Positions 45,961 to 56,642 of a stretch of DNA of 64,000 nt are shown piece after piece. Below the pieces are notes generated by a model that worked only from the letters and a program-made list of their open reading frames with translations, made no database searches and was not told where the DNA came from. The first letter of the stretch is position 1; each line of letters begins with the position of its first letter. A program made the translations under genes and the position numbers. The stretch is from Welwitschia mirabilis (Eukaryota; Gnetophyta; Gnetopsida; Welwitschiales): the NCBI GenBank assembly GCA_051453625.1, contig JBOZIK010000001.1, positions 117,821,192 to 117,885,191 of the forward strand, written 5' to 3'.

Positions 45961-47830
45961 CTATATAGTTTTGTGAATTTTTCTTAGCTTTTAGAACTCT
46001 TAGATATAGGTTCTAAGTAATCCCAAAATTCATTTATATTCAACTTAAGGGAACTATCCCTACTTATCATTTCTATCAACTGACTATTATTTAAAGATAA
46101 TCCCTTCTAGAAAAAGCTAATTATTCTACTAGTTTGAAGTAATGCTAGGGCCATTTTGGTAATACATCCTTGAATCTTTCTAATGATTGTGAGAATGTCT
46201 TATGTTCTTTTTATTGATATTTCATAATCTCACATTACAAAGCCTTGTTTCATGACTTAGAAAAATTTTAGAAATGAATTCTTTAATTAAATTAGTCCAA
46301 GTTCTAATTGAAAGAGATTTCAAGATGTAAATATAAATTTTTTACTTTTATTTTAATTATAAAAAAATGTCAGTCTCGAAGGATTGTTGGTATTTAAATA
46401 TTGGGGAATGATTAAAAGAACACATTTAAATTTCCTAAGTAGGAATATTTTGATTCTAATCTATGGAAGTGTGAGAGGAGTTGAAAATTTAATGACTTAA
46501 AATTTAATTTGTATGTCAATAGGGGTTACACAATATAAAGGGATGCATCTAGGCAAATGTGATTATAGGTAATCTTTAAGGATTTTCCTAAGTTAAGGAT
46601 TGCTATGAAAATTAGACCAGTTTTGGAAATAGAATTAGCTTAGGTTTTGAGAAAAGAATAGGCTTTGGTGATGAGGTGGTGGTTTGTTGGAAAGATGGAA
46701 CTTATGTTACTCTAAGAATTCTTCATTAAATAGTGGAGGAACGTTGCCATGTAGGGGTTTACTACTTTACCTTTCATCTAAAGAGATTAAACCTACAAAA
46801 CAAATGAATAAAAAAAATTTATGCAATAGGATATTTATTGGTTGGGGTTAGAAAAATTAATCAAAAACAAAAAGAGCTAAACTATTTTGAGTTTCACTAG
46901 AAATGGATCAGTACCCATTACTAAAAAGTATAGAGAAGAGATGCAAAGAAAAGAAAAAAAAGGAAGTAGTTCAAATACCACTAAACAAGACTAGTAGCAA
47001 TCATTAGAAATGAAAGAAAAGTGCAACTAGATAAAATTCAAGAAACAAAGAAACTTTTTATGTACTTATAGATGAAGATACTTTCCATCATACCTAGCAA
47101 TAATACCAACAATAGGTTTATGAAGAATTTAACTTAAATTAAGCTAGGTAAGAACTTAGTCTCATTCTTTCAAAGGAATGTTGGAGATAACACAAACAGA
47201 AAAACATATAACAAAATAGTTTTTAAAAGAAGTTTAAAAAACATTGTAATTTAGGAGTGATAAAGAGACTTATAATAACAAAATATATTGAAATAATCTA
47301 AACATTATAAACTAATACGAATGTTTAGTTAACTCAAATACATTCATTTAGTGATATAACATAAGTTTCAAATTAAGTTTTAACTTGTCAAGTTCATTAT
47401 GGTTGACATACTTACATTTACAACATGAGTGGTGGTGAGATCCTTTATCACTTAGATTTAGTAAAATCTACTTGTAAATATGAAAAGTAGAAATCTAAAT
47501 CCAAGACTTATCAAACAAAACTATACTATAAATAAGAGTGTGCATAAAATGGATTTACTCAAAACATAATTAACTTGGTATTTTAAGTAGCTTTAGTTCA
47601 AGTATTTTAAATATGAAACTAATCACACTTATAATTAATAAAATAAACACTATTTTTTAATTAAAATAAAGGAGTTGCAGTACATTAAATAAGAAAGAAT
47701 AAGACTTGTAATCAAACATTAAGCTAGCCTTGAGTCTAGCTCAATTCCAAAGGAACAACTTAAAATGCCATGCTAAAAATTACTTGTTGCTTACAAAGCC
47801 TTCACTGATTAGAAATAAATGAACATAATG
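45961..47830 (-). other. 5' leader and probable LTR of copy B
   Basis: Non-coding. Parts of 46.8-47.2 kb resemble 9.2-9.75 kb of copy A. A TTTAATATATTTTGTT-like AT-rich stretch near 47.3 kb in minus sense could be promoter, but the LTR ends are not resolved. 46.0-46.8 kb shows no further motif. Confidence 0.4.
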
Positions 47831-47859
47831 AAGGGATTTTACCCTTTTTTAGAGGGAAT

Positions 47860-48293
47860 TAGGATTGGAATAGTTAGAGACCTTTGACTTGGAGTGGTAG
47901 ATAAGATGGATAATATTCCATCTTATAGCATTAGGTGAAATCTTTACCATGTATCATTAGATGGAGTGGTTAAGATTCCTTGGCATATAGTGTTATGTGG
48001 AATCTTTATTCTGTAGCCTTAGGTGGAAAATCATCCTAATAATTTCAACATATGGCCTTAAGTCTAGATTATTTCAATTGAATCTATTGCTAGGTGTAAT
48101 GACACTATTATCACATGTCACTATTGCAAGTCATTACTACTTCACTACCATGTGACTACTATGTGCAAGCCATGTCATTACCATGATGTGTCGGTGTTGC
48201 TATCATGTATTACTAAGTATTACAATTGAATAGGATGCAGTAACTAATAGAGCTTATAACTACAATTGAATTTTAACTTCATGGTGAATTGAA
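47860..48293 (+). repeat. Z-family LTR fragment interrupted by the copia array
   Basis: Four or five TAGCATTAGGTGGAATCTTT-type modules (47.92-48.06 kb) are followed by a CACATGTCACTATT...GATGTGTCGG region that resembles 37.44-37.55 kb in the same order and orientation. It may be the far part of the Z 3' LTR displaced by copy B. The copia array starts inside or just beyond it. Confidence 0.5.
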
Positions 48294-48298
48294 CAAGT
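48294..48298. other. Target site duplication CAAGT, left
   Basis: CAAGT immediately precedes the first LTR start (TGTTAGATG) and recurs at 59742-59746 after the last LTR. Confidence 0.85.
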
Positions 48299-48829
48299 TG
48301 TTAGATGATATTTTCCAATTGATGTCAAACTAATTCCTCTAGTGTAATGAAAATTTATTAGATATTACATGCAGATGAGTTTGAATTATGCAGGTGAAAG
48401 ATTTGGATCAAAATACATGGAAAAAACTACTTAGTTATGTTTACCTCTAGTGGAGGTTGATTGAATCCTAGAGGAATCAACTGTACCTAAAGAAGATATA
48501 AAGAAATAAACTGAACCCAGAGGGTTGACTGGATTATGAAGGGATTGACTGGACCTGTGATCTTAAGAGCCAGTATCCCTAAACTAAATGGAAAAGGGTC
48601 AACTAGATACTCATAGGGTCGATCTAATTTGAGGAGCTAATAGTCAAGTCCTAGACTGAGAGGAAAGAAGTCGAACAGATATTCATTAAGTCAACTGGAT
48701 TTAAGAAGCTAACAATTCATAGTTCCAGACCAAGAGACAAGGGATTGACCAGATCCAGAATGGGGTTGACCGAGTTCTTATGGGGCCAACTAGATATTTA
48801 TGGGGTCAACTAGACAGTATAAAAAAGTA
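48299..48829 (+). repeat. LTR 0 of the array (5' half)
   Basis: Starts TGTTAGATGATATTTTCC, as in the other LTRs, with the same GTC-AC module run at 48.43-48.82 kb. It stops at a 100-N gap before the second half. Confidence 0.85.
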
Positions 48830-48929
48830 NNNNNNNNNNNNNNNNNNNNNNNNNNNNNNNNNNNNNNNNNNNNNNNNNNNNNNNNNNNNNNNNNNNNNNN
48901 NNNNNNNNNNNNNNNNNNNNNNNNNNNNN

Positions 48930-49469
48930 TTTATCATATATTACATTATCATTTGGTATTATAGTTTATTCTCAAATGGTATCATTTAAATATGTAATTC
49001 ATAAGTGTTTTTTTGATCAGTAATTTTGGTATAATTTTATGGATATTCAAGATTGTCTCATTTAAAAGCACAATTTATCTATTAAAAATGCCTCAATATG
49101 TTTTAAGAATTTTTGACTTATTATTATTTATCATTTGGTAAAAACATAGGGAAAGAATATGTTTCAAAAGTTCTTAAATATGATTATTATTTGCCATTAA
49201 TGTCAAAGAGGAAGAGAAGATGTAGTGCTTTCAATTTAATATTAAATTTAATATACTCTTTTTATTGTAATTTTTGAAGATTTTGTGCTATTTAGTCAAA
49301 GGGGGAGAAAAAATTACCTATCTTACCTTTTGCTTACATATGTATATGTCTTGATGTAAGAGAGATTTTTAACTTTTTAATGTATTCTTAAAATGTTTAG
49401 TGAATGATTTTAAATTATTTAGATCTTTAAATCACTAAATTATTTGCCATCAATGTCAAAGGGGAAGAT
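48930..49469 (+). other. Trailer of internal segment 0
   Basis: 540 bp aligning with 54620-55107 of segment 1 (shared AAAAATGCCTCAATATGTTT and GAAGAATATGTTTCAAAAGT) and ending in the polypurine tract GTCAAAGGGGAAGAT. It shows that LTR 1 is the 3' LTR of an earlier unit. Confidence 0.85.
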
Positions 49470-50735
49470 TATTAGATTATATTTGCGAATTGATGTTAAA
49501 CTAATTTCTTTGATGTAGTGAAAATTTGTTAGATATTATGTGCAGATTAGTTTGAGTTTTACAAGTGAAAGATGTGGACTAAAATGCATGAAAGAAACTA
49601 ATTAGTTATGTTTACCTCTAGTGGGGGTCGACCAGATCCTAGAGGGGTCAACTGCACCTAAAGCAAACAACCAAAGTAAACTTAACCCAAAAGGGATTGA
49701 CTAGATTTTCATGGAGTCAACTAAATTTGAGAAGCTGACAAAGTCCATAGTTCTAGACCAAGAGACAAGAGGTCAACTAGACCCAGGATGGGGTCAACCT
49801 AATCTGAGGAGCTGACAAAGTTCATAGTTCCAAACTGAGAGAAAAGGGATTGACCAGACCCAGGATGGAGTCAACTGAGTTCTTATGGAGTCAACTAGAT
49901 ATTTGTGGGGTCGACAGAAAAGTAAATCTTGTAAACATTATGTATCCATTACCTAGCCATTACCTAGTCATTTTCTAGTTGTTTATAGTCGTTAGAGGTA
50001 TAATTCAATTGTGTTAAATCCTAGTAACCCTCCATTCTAAATACCTAGGCAAGAGATAATCTAGATATTATTTTGACACATTTTCAAAACTAGTATATTC
50101 ATTGTGGATCTAAAACATCAAGTAGTATATTTCATTGAAACATCTTTTGTGTTGATTCATATCTGATTGAGGAGATCTATTCTTGGAAAAAATACTTCAC
50201 TTACAGTCAGATCTAAGGACTTCATCATTGTATTCATTTATAGAAGATCTCCATTCTTTGTACTGATACTGAACAAGTGATATTAGAGCTACCAAGGTTT
50301 CATTACATCACTTCTATTTGTTTTCAAAGGTTAAGACTTAGCCTATAAAAGTCCATTATTAAAGGTTGAGACTTAGCCTATAGAAGTCCATTGTTAAGGT
50401 TGAGACTTAGCCTTTAAAAGTCCAATTGTAAGGGTTAATAAGTGAGCCTGGTAAAACTTATGAAGTAATAAAGATCTAAGATCAAGCTTGAGAGAAGCTG
50501 ATTATCGAGAGTGAAGTATGAGAGTTTCCAAACTACTATAAATCCTACGTGCATCCAAATTGGTAGTTTCTGTTTTATGTTTTACATTCTATTTTTCATT
50601 CGTTGTATGCATGGTCTTGATTTCATTATTTGTTTATATGCAATCTGTGATTAGAATTCTTTAAGTTGTTTTAAGCTTAAGTTTTTTTTTAAAAGAACCT
50701 ATTCACCACCCCCTCTAGGATTCTTAATCCTATCA
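49470..50735 (+). repeat. LTR 1 of the array (shared)
   Basis: 1266 bp from TATTAGATTATATT (TG eroded to TA) to TTAATCCTATCA. It is preceded by a polypurine tract and followed by a primer-binding site, so it is both 3' LTR of unit 0 and 5' LTR of unit 1. GTCGAC-type modules lie at 49.62-49.92 kb, and a 28-40-base AAAGTCCATTGTTAAGGTTG repeat lies at 50.32-50.45 kb. Confidence 0.88.
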
Positions 50736-50737
50736 TT

Positions 50738-50754
50738 TGCTATCAAAGATTAGG
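50738..50754 (+). promoter_or_regulatory. Primer-binding site of array unit 1
   Basis: TGCTATCAAAGATTAGG, two changes from the Met-tRNA complement TGGTATCAGAGC over its first 12 bases, two bases after the LTR end CTATCA. Confidence 0.8.
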
Positions 50755-50801
50755 TTAGTATTTGAGATATTTTAATAGATCTAGACTTAAGAACCCTAAA
50801 A

Positions 50802-52130
50802 ATGAGTAACTCGACTGATAGATTTTTAACTAGTCATCCATCCATGTTTAATGATTCAAACTATTCCTATTGGAAAGGCAGGATGTGGATTTTTCTTAGA
50901 TCCTTAGATGCTAATGTAGAAGAGGTCATTTAGAAAGGTCATACTATGCCTATGATAGGATAGACAGATGTAAATGGAAATACTATTTTGGTTCCTAAAT
51001 ATAAAGACTAATTGACTTCTACAGATAAAACAAAAACCATAATAGATGTCTGTACTCTTAATACTATTGTTTGTGTGTGCAGATGAATTTAAAAGAATTG
51101 TGAACTATAATCATGCAAAAGAAGCTTGGGATATTTTGAAAGTTACACATGAAGGAACATCCACTATTAAACAAGTAAAACTACAAATTCTTATTTCTAG
51201 ATTTGAAGACATTCATATGGATGATGAACAAACCTTGTAGGAATTTTTTTCTAGACTTACAGATATAACAAAATCAATGGCAAGCCTTAGAGAATGCATG
51301 GAAGAAAGAAAAGTGGTAAGAAAAGTGTTGAAATCCCTACCTAAGAGATTTAAACCGAAGGTAATAGCCATTGAAGAAATAAAAAATATCAGTGCAATGG
51401 CATTGAAAGAACTTCAAGATAATCTTTAAACCTATAAACTTAAATTTACTAAAGATAGAAGAAAAGGTATTAATTTGAAATGTATGCAGGAGGATTACAG
51501 ATCTGACAGATCAGATAAAAACTTAATGATGATGAAGTGGCTCTTGTAGCCAGGCATTTTAAAAGATTTCTCTAAAGAAAAAAGAAAGGAGAATAAAGCA
51601 GGAATCCAAGAAAATCAATCCAAAACAAAGAAGAGAACAAGACAAGAAAAAGAAAATCTAGTGCTATTCATGTAAAGGATTCAGACATATGGTCAATAAA
51701 TATCGTAATACTAGAAGAGAAAGCAGAAAGCCTAAAAACACCTTATTGATGGTAACTTGGAATAACGAAGATGATGAAGATGAAAAAAACTACTTAGATC
51801 ATGAATCAGATAGAGAAAGAAGATTATCTTTCATGGCCTTAGTATCATCTCTAATGAATGTTTTTAGTACTTCAACATTAGGTGACTTAGATATGATTGA
51901 TGAAAAGGAAGATGAGTTAGAAGAAACCTGTTAAGAGTTAAATGAAGAATGGGAGAATCCCGTCAAAAGAATCAATGAGTTAAACAAAATGGTAAAGACC
52001 ATTATAACAGAAAAGGAGGAAGTGAAAGAGAAGTGCAAAGTACTCAAAGCCAATAACTTCAACTTAATTACTCAGGTAAATGATATTTTATTCTTTTTAA
52101 ATAAGTTTTTTGATAGTTTATTTAAACTAG
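50802..52130 (+). pseudogene. Sirevirus-like gag (array unit 1)
   Basis: ATG at 50802 opens MSNSTDRFLTSHPSMFNDSN with YWKGRMWIFLRSLD, the usual start of copia gag (F-G-NY--WK-RM--FL---D). 51046-51240 has FKRIVNYNHAKEAWDILKVT and HEGTSTIKQVK. 51250-51430 has FFSRLTDI and KVLKSLPKRFKPKV. A zinc-knuckle relic (CYSCKGFRHMVNKYRN) is at about 51665-51710, with its last Cys changed to Tyr. An acidic stretch (51.77-51.93 kb) and a heptad-rich C-terminus (ELNKMVKTIITEKEEVKEK) follow. Frames shift near 51040 and 51680, with stops at about 50932 and 51238. Gag would form particles and bind RNA. Confidence 0.85.
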
Positions 52131-52900
52131 AACAGATGCTTAAAATATGAAAGCAAAATGGAGACAAATCAGATATTGGTTTTGAAGCATAAATTTCATG
52201 AAAATAGGTAAACCAAATAAGTAAGTTTGTTTCTAATATCTTATACAATTTTTGTGGTAGACTTGGTCATTCTAAACTATTTTGCAAATTTAGATATATG
52301 ATGTTTACCTCTAATTATGTGAGTGCTTTGTTGTTTAAATTTATCCCAAAGAAGAATACATCACCTAAGTTAAATAAGACTAAGTAGATTAAAACTAATA
52401 ATTTCCAAAGCTTTGTGTCACACATAAATAGTAGAGAATCTCATGTGAAAAAATGGTATCTAGATAGAAATTGTTCAATACATATGATAGGAGATAAATC
52501 AAGTTTTCAAAGGTTAAAGAGCATAAATGATGGAGAATTCATTTTTGGAAACAACCAAATAGCAAAAATCAAAGGTACAGGAAGCATCAAAGGAGGTATG
52601 TCATCTAATCTCAATAATGTACTTTATGTGAATGGCTTACAACAAATTTATTAAGAATTATTCAACTATATGACAAAGGAAATAGAATAATATTTGATAA
52701 ATCTAAGTGTATAGTTGAGAATAAGAAAACAAATGCTATCATTTTATGTGCAAAATGCATTAATAATGCTTACAGTTTAGATATTGAAATACTAGATCAA
52801 TTAATACATGCAAACCGACAATTCAAGAAAGATAGTGATAAAATTAAATGTTTTTTTTATCAATTATGATGTAAACTCTAGTTCTGATAATCATTCTATT
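52131..52900 (+). pseudogene. Sirevirus-like protease and pre-integrase start (array unit 1)
   Basis: A second knuckle-like CGRLGHSKLFCKF (about 52255-52295) precedes 52415-52660, which has KKWYLDRNCSIHMIGDKSSF, then FGNNQIAKIKGTGSIKGG and NLNNVLYVNGLQQ. This is the copia protease region (W-LDSGCSRHMTGD, then VLYV-GL--NLLS-SQ). The catalytic D-S-G reads D-R-N. The reading continues to an N-Y-LDIE phrase (52780) and then stops. No integrase follows. Confidence 0.82.
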
Positions 52901-53309
52901 TATCATAAAAGTGATCTAGAGTTCAGTACATCATCTCTTGGCTAATTACAGGGCGGTTAACCGGATCTATGATTTGGTCGACCGGATGTGGTCGGTTGAC
53001 CAGCCTGAAAGCCTGATTGCCCAGACCCCTTCTAGTACTGTAAACCAGTGTCTCGATGGCTCAACCAGATGTTGGAGTGGTCGACTAGACTTGATGGATT
53101 ATAGTGTGGAAGTACAGTCGGTGGACCCAATTTCTTTGTAAAATCCACCCTATTTTCTTCATTCTATTAAAAAACTAAAATCCTAACCATTTTCCATCTC
53201 ATTCTAGTGCCTTTAAGCCTTCAGATCTAGTGAGTTTCTTTAAGTTTTATAAATATTTACAGCTAGATCCAGTGTTTTTCTTAGTTCTTCTTTTCTTCAA
53301 GGTTTTAAA
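52901..53309 (+). other. Junction and trailer with GTCGAC modules (array unit 1)
   Basis: From about 52918 the text (EFSTSSLG, stop, LQGG) matches the end of RNase H and its stop in the Sirevirus-like element (ELGIISSSYG, stop, LQDD, at 28.31-28.34 kb). So DNA between the protease and the RNase H end is deleted. GGTCGACC-type modules follow (52.95-53.10 kb), then a short leader to ORFx. Confidence 0.75.
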
Positions 53310-54344
53310 ATGGCAGCTAGCATTTCCAGGAGAGGCCCAAAGGAAGGTGCTTCTAAGGAACCTTCTTACTTCTTCCATGGAATGTTTAAAGAAGTCTTGG
53401 ACAAGTTCTATGAGAAGTTTGAAAAGAAACTTGTGTGTCAGAAGTGGTCTGTAGCTTCATCAGAGCTTAGAGAACTAAGAGATGTTATTCGGCTCTTAAG
53501 AGATCAAGATCTGGATTATTTCTTGGATGTTTTAGGTCCTACATATCTCTTTCTTAATAGAATGTTTTATTGCAATGCTACTTTCAATCATGATACCAAG
53601 ACTCTAGAGATCCTAATTTTGGGTAGAAGGATTAGAGTAATAGTAGATCTTATTTCTAAGCTAACTGATCTTCCTCAGGGAGACTATGAGGAATTTTGGC
53701 CACTGAGGGACATAATGGAAGAAAAACTAGCAGTCACTAGGGAGATTTGCAGTAAAATGCATACTTGGAAGCATACTATTTCTACTTATCTATTGACTCC
53801 TAAATATTGTTTTATCCACATTATATTTATGTATAATTTTCTGCTTTTAGCTGGCCATTGTGATGAGACCTCCAGTTATAGAGCTTATTTGATGTATTTG
53901 GTATGAACTGAGCATTCTATTGATGCTTCTGCCATAATATTAAAAAATATGGCTCCACAGTTGGAGTACCATAGAACTAGGGCTCTATCCTACTCTGTGC
54001 TTCTCACTAAAATTTATCGCCATTTTCGTGTTAATCTACATTATTCATTGTAAAGTCTTTAGTCCCTATTACAAATTGGGTGTGCAACTTTGTCTAGCAT
54101 GCATATTTTTACTCCTTCAAAGAAATTCCCTTCTAAAACCCCAAAGGAAACATCTCTAGATGAGAATCTTTCATATTTGAAATGGATTGAATGTTGCACT
54201 AGGCATATGAAAGAAGCACTCATAGTAGCTGGATATAACATTGCAGATACCTCAGCTAAAAGTACCAGATCTACTCGTACTAGAGGAGATGAAGAGGATT
54301 AAGAGGAGAAATTTAAAGAAGAAGAAGAAGAGAAATCAGATTAA
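53310..54344 (+). pseudogene. ORFx copy 1: plant-transposon-associated protein with acidic tail
   Basis: One frame runs from ATG 53310 to TAA 54342-54344 (about 345 codons), broken by a TGA at 53904 and stops at about 54051 and 54060. The first 198 residues are open. A basic N-terminus is followed by a helical part (residues 25-60), LNRMFYCNATFNHDTKTLEI and LGRRIRVIVDLISKLTDLPQ (near 104-122), then a Trp/Thr-rich stretch and SSYRAYLMY. That succession resembles the Pfam 'putative plant transposon protein' domain (FYAN...V-G--V-FS---I---L-LP...RA-LLY). The end is acidic (EEKFKEEEEEKSD). It occupies the position of the extra 3' ORF known in some Sireviruses. Function unknown. Confidence 0.7.
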
Positions 54345-55107
54345 AATTCTTCTTACCTTTTAGATCTTTATTATGTTATTCTCTCTTTTGCTCTTGTTGT
54401 CAGAAAGAGAGTATTATGCCTTTCTTTATGGAATTTTTCAGATATATGCTCTTGATGAGGACTTCTTTCTTTCTTACTTAGTATGGAGTTTTGTAATAGT
54501 TTTTTTTTAATGAAATTCACTCTTATGTTTAAGCTTAATCTTTACATTATTTTGACACTTTTAATTGCTATATACATTGGAATAAAATTAAAATTATCAT
54601 CTCAAATACAAAGGAATCAAAATGTTTTTTTAACTTCACTTTGTATTATATTTTGTTCTCAAATGATATCATTTAATATGAAATTCATAATTTTTACTTT
54701 GATTAATAATGTTGGTAAAATTTTGTGCATTTTCAAGTTTGCCTCATCTAAAAGCACAATCTATCAATTAAAAATGCCTCAATATGTTTTAAAGAAATGT
54801 TTAGCTTATCATCATTCATCATTTGGTATCAATGTAGGGGAAGAATATGTTTCAAAAGTGCCTAAATCTAATTATTAGATAAGATGTAGTGCTTTTAATT
54901 TAATGTTAAATTCAATATGCTCTTTTTTGGTAATTGCTGAAGATTTTGTACTATTTAGTTAAAGATATACTAATATATATGTCTTGATGTAAGGAGAAGC
55001 TTTTTAACATTTTAATGTATTCTTAAAAATATTTAGTGAATGGGTTTACATTGTTTAAATCTTTTGAAATCATTAAATTATTTTCCATTAATGTCAAAAG
55101 GGGATAT
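54345..55107 (+). other. Trailer and polypurine tract of array unit 1
   Basis: Non-coding DNA ending in GTCAAAAGGGGATAT directly before LTR 2. The open frame 54483-54878 has no recognised domain and covers sequence that is non-coding in units 0 and 2, so I do not call it a gene. Confidence 0.75.
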
Positions 55108-55785
55108 TGTTAGATTATATTTGCTAATTAATGTCAAACTAATTCCTCTGATGTAGTGCAAATTTGTTAGATATTATGTGCAGATGAGGTTGAGTTATAC
55201 AAGTAAAAGATGTGGACCAAATGCATAAAAGGAACTGCTAAGTTATTTACCTCTAGTAGGGGTCAACCAGATCCTAGAGGAATCAACCACACCTGAAGTA
55301 GACACAACAAAAATGAACTAAACCTAGAGGGGTTAATTGGACCTGTGATCTCAAAAACTAATAGTCCCGGACTGAGAGGAATGGGGTCAATTGGATATTC
55401 ATGGGGTTGACCAGATTTGAGGAGCTAATAGTTAAGTCCTAGACTGAAGAAAAGGGATCGACCAGATCTAGGATGGGGTCAACCAAACTTAAGAAGCTGA
55501 CAAAGTCCATAGTTCTATATCAAGAGACAAGAGGTTGACCAAACTCAGGAACGGGGTCGATCGAGTTCCTATGGGGTCGACCGGATATTTGTGGGATCAA
55601 CTGGATGGTACAAAAAAGTAAATCATGTAGACATTATGTGTATGTTACCTAGTTGTTATATAGCCATTTTCTAATTGTTATATAGCCATTTTCTAGTTGA
55701 TTTATATTTAATTGAGGAGATCTATTCTTGGATTAGGACATCACTCAGAATTAGATCTAAGAACCTCATCACTGTATTCAATTAG
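55108..55785 (+). repeat. LTR 2 of the array (shared, cut by a gap)
   Basis: Starts TGTTAGATTATATTTGC after a polypurine tract. GTCGAC-type modules lie at 55.26-55.61 kb, the least decayed in the array (for example GGGGTCGACCGGAT near 55570). The second half is lost in a 100-N gap. It appears to have an internal deletion near 55680 relative to LTR 1, jumping to the AGGAGATCTATTCTTGG part. Confidence 0.85.
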
Positions 55786-55885
55786 NNNNNNNNNNNNNNN
55801 NNNNNNNNNNNNNNNNNNNNNNNNNNNNNNNNNNNNNNNNNNNNNNNNNNNNNNNNNNNNNNNNNNNNNNNNNNNNNNNNNNNNN

Positions 55886-56280
55886 AACCAAACAGCAAAA
55901 ATAGAAGGTACAGGAAGCATCAAAGGAGGTATGTCATGTAATCTCAATAATGTACTTTATGTAAATGGTTTACAACAAAATTTATTAAGCGTTAGTCAAC
56001 TGTGTAATAAAGGAAATAGAATAATCTTTGATAAATTTAAATGTATAATTTAGAATGAGAAAATAAATGCTGTTATTTTCTATACAAGACGTGTTGATAA
56101 TACTTACAGATTAGATATTAAAACTCTTGATTAATCAATACATGCAAATCAATGTTTTAGAAAAGATAATGATAAAATTAAATGTTTTTCTATCAAATAT
56201 AATGTAAACTCTAATTTGGTAATTATTTTATCTTTCATGAAAGTGATCTAGATTTAGGTACACTATCCCTTGGTTCATTT
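55886..56280 (+). pseudogene. Protease fragment (array unit 2)
   Basis: Starts after the gap at NQTAKIEGTGSIKGG and NLNNVLYVNGLQQNLLSVSQ, homologous to 52555-52900. It keeps the NLLSVSQLCNKGNRIIFDKF continuation that is frameshifted in unit 1. Gag and the active site of this unit fall in the gap or are absent. Confidence 0.8.
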
Positions 56281-56642
56281 TAGGGTAGTCGACCAGATCT
56301 ATGATTCGGTTGACCAGATGTGGTCGGTCAACTGGGTTAAAAGCCAAGTTGCCTGAACCCTTTCCAATACTATAAACCAGTTTCTCAATGGGTTAAATAG
56401 ATGTTTAAGCAATCGACTGGACCTGATGGATTATAGTGCAAATGTATAGTTAGTGGACTTGATTTCTTTCTAAAATCTTCCCTATGTTCTTTAATCTATA
56501 AAAGAACTAGAATTTTAACTTATTTACTTCTTAATATAATGACTTTAAGCCTTCAGATCTAGTGAGTTTCTTTAAGATTAAGAGAGATTTACAGCTAGAT
56601 CCAGTGATTTTCTCAGTTTTTCTTTCCTTCAAAAGTCTTAGA
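56281..56642 (+). other. Junction and GTCGAC modules (array unit 2)
   Basis: Homologous to 52918-53309, with the same protease-to-RNase-H-end join (near 56260-56290). The pol deletion therefore predates the duplication of the units. Confidence 0.75.

Larger units (their letters stand above)
40951..47120 (-). mobile_element. Athila/Tat-type gypsy retrotransposon, copy B (decayed)
   Basis: Same domain order and orientation as copy A, with better integrase and RNase H. The trailing non-coding region 41.0-41.66 kb aligns with 4.05-4.67 kb. It does not carry the 27-bp minisatellite of copy A. Edges are approximate. Confidence 0.78.

Noticed and set aside
54483-54878. 131-codon plus-strand frame after ORFx as a further element gene
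   Set aside because: The homologous DNA in units 0 and 2 has no corresponding frame, and the composition is that of AT-rich trailer.
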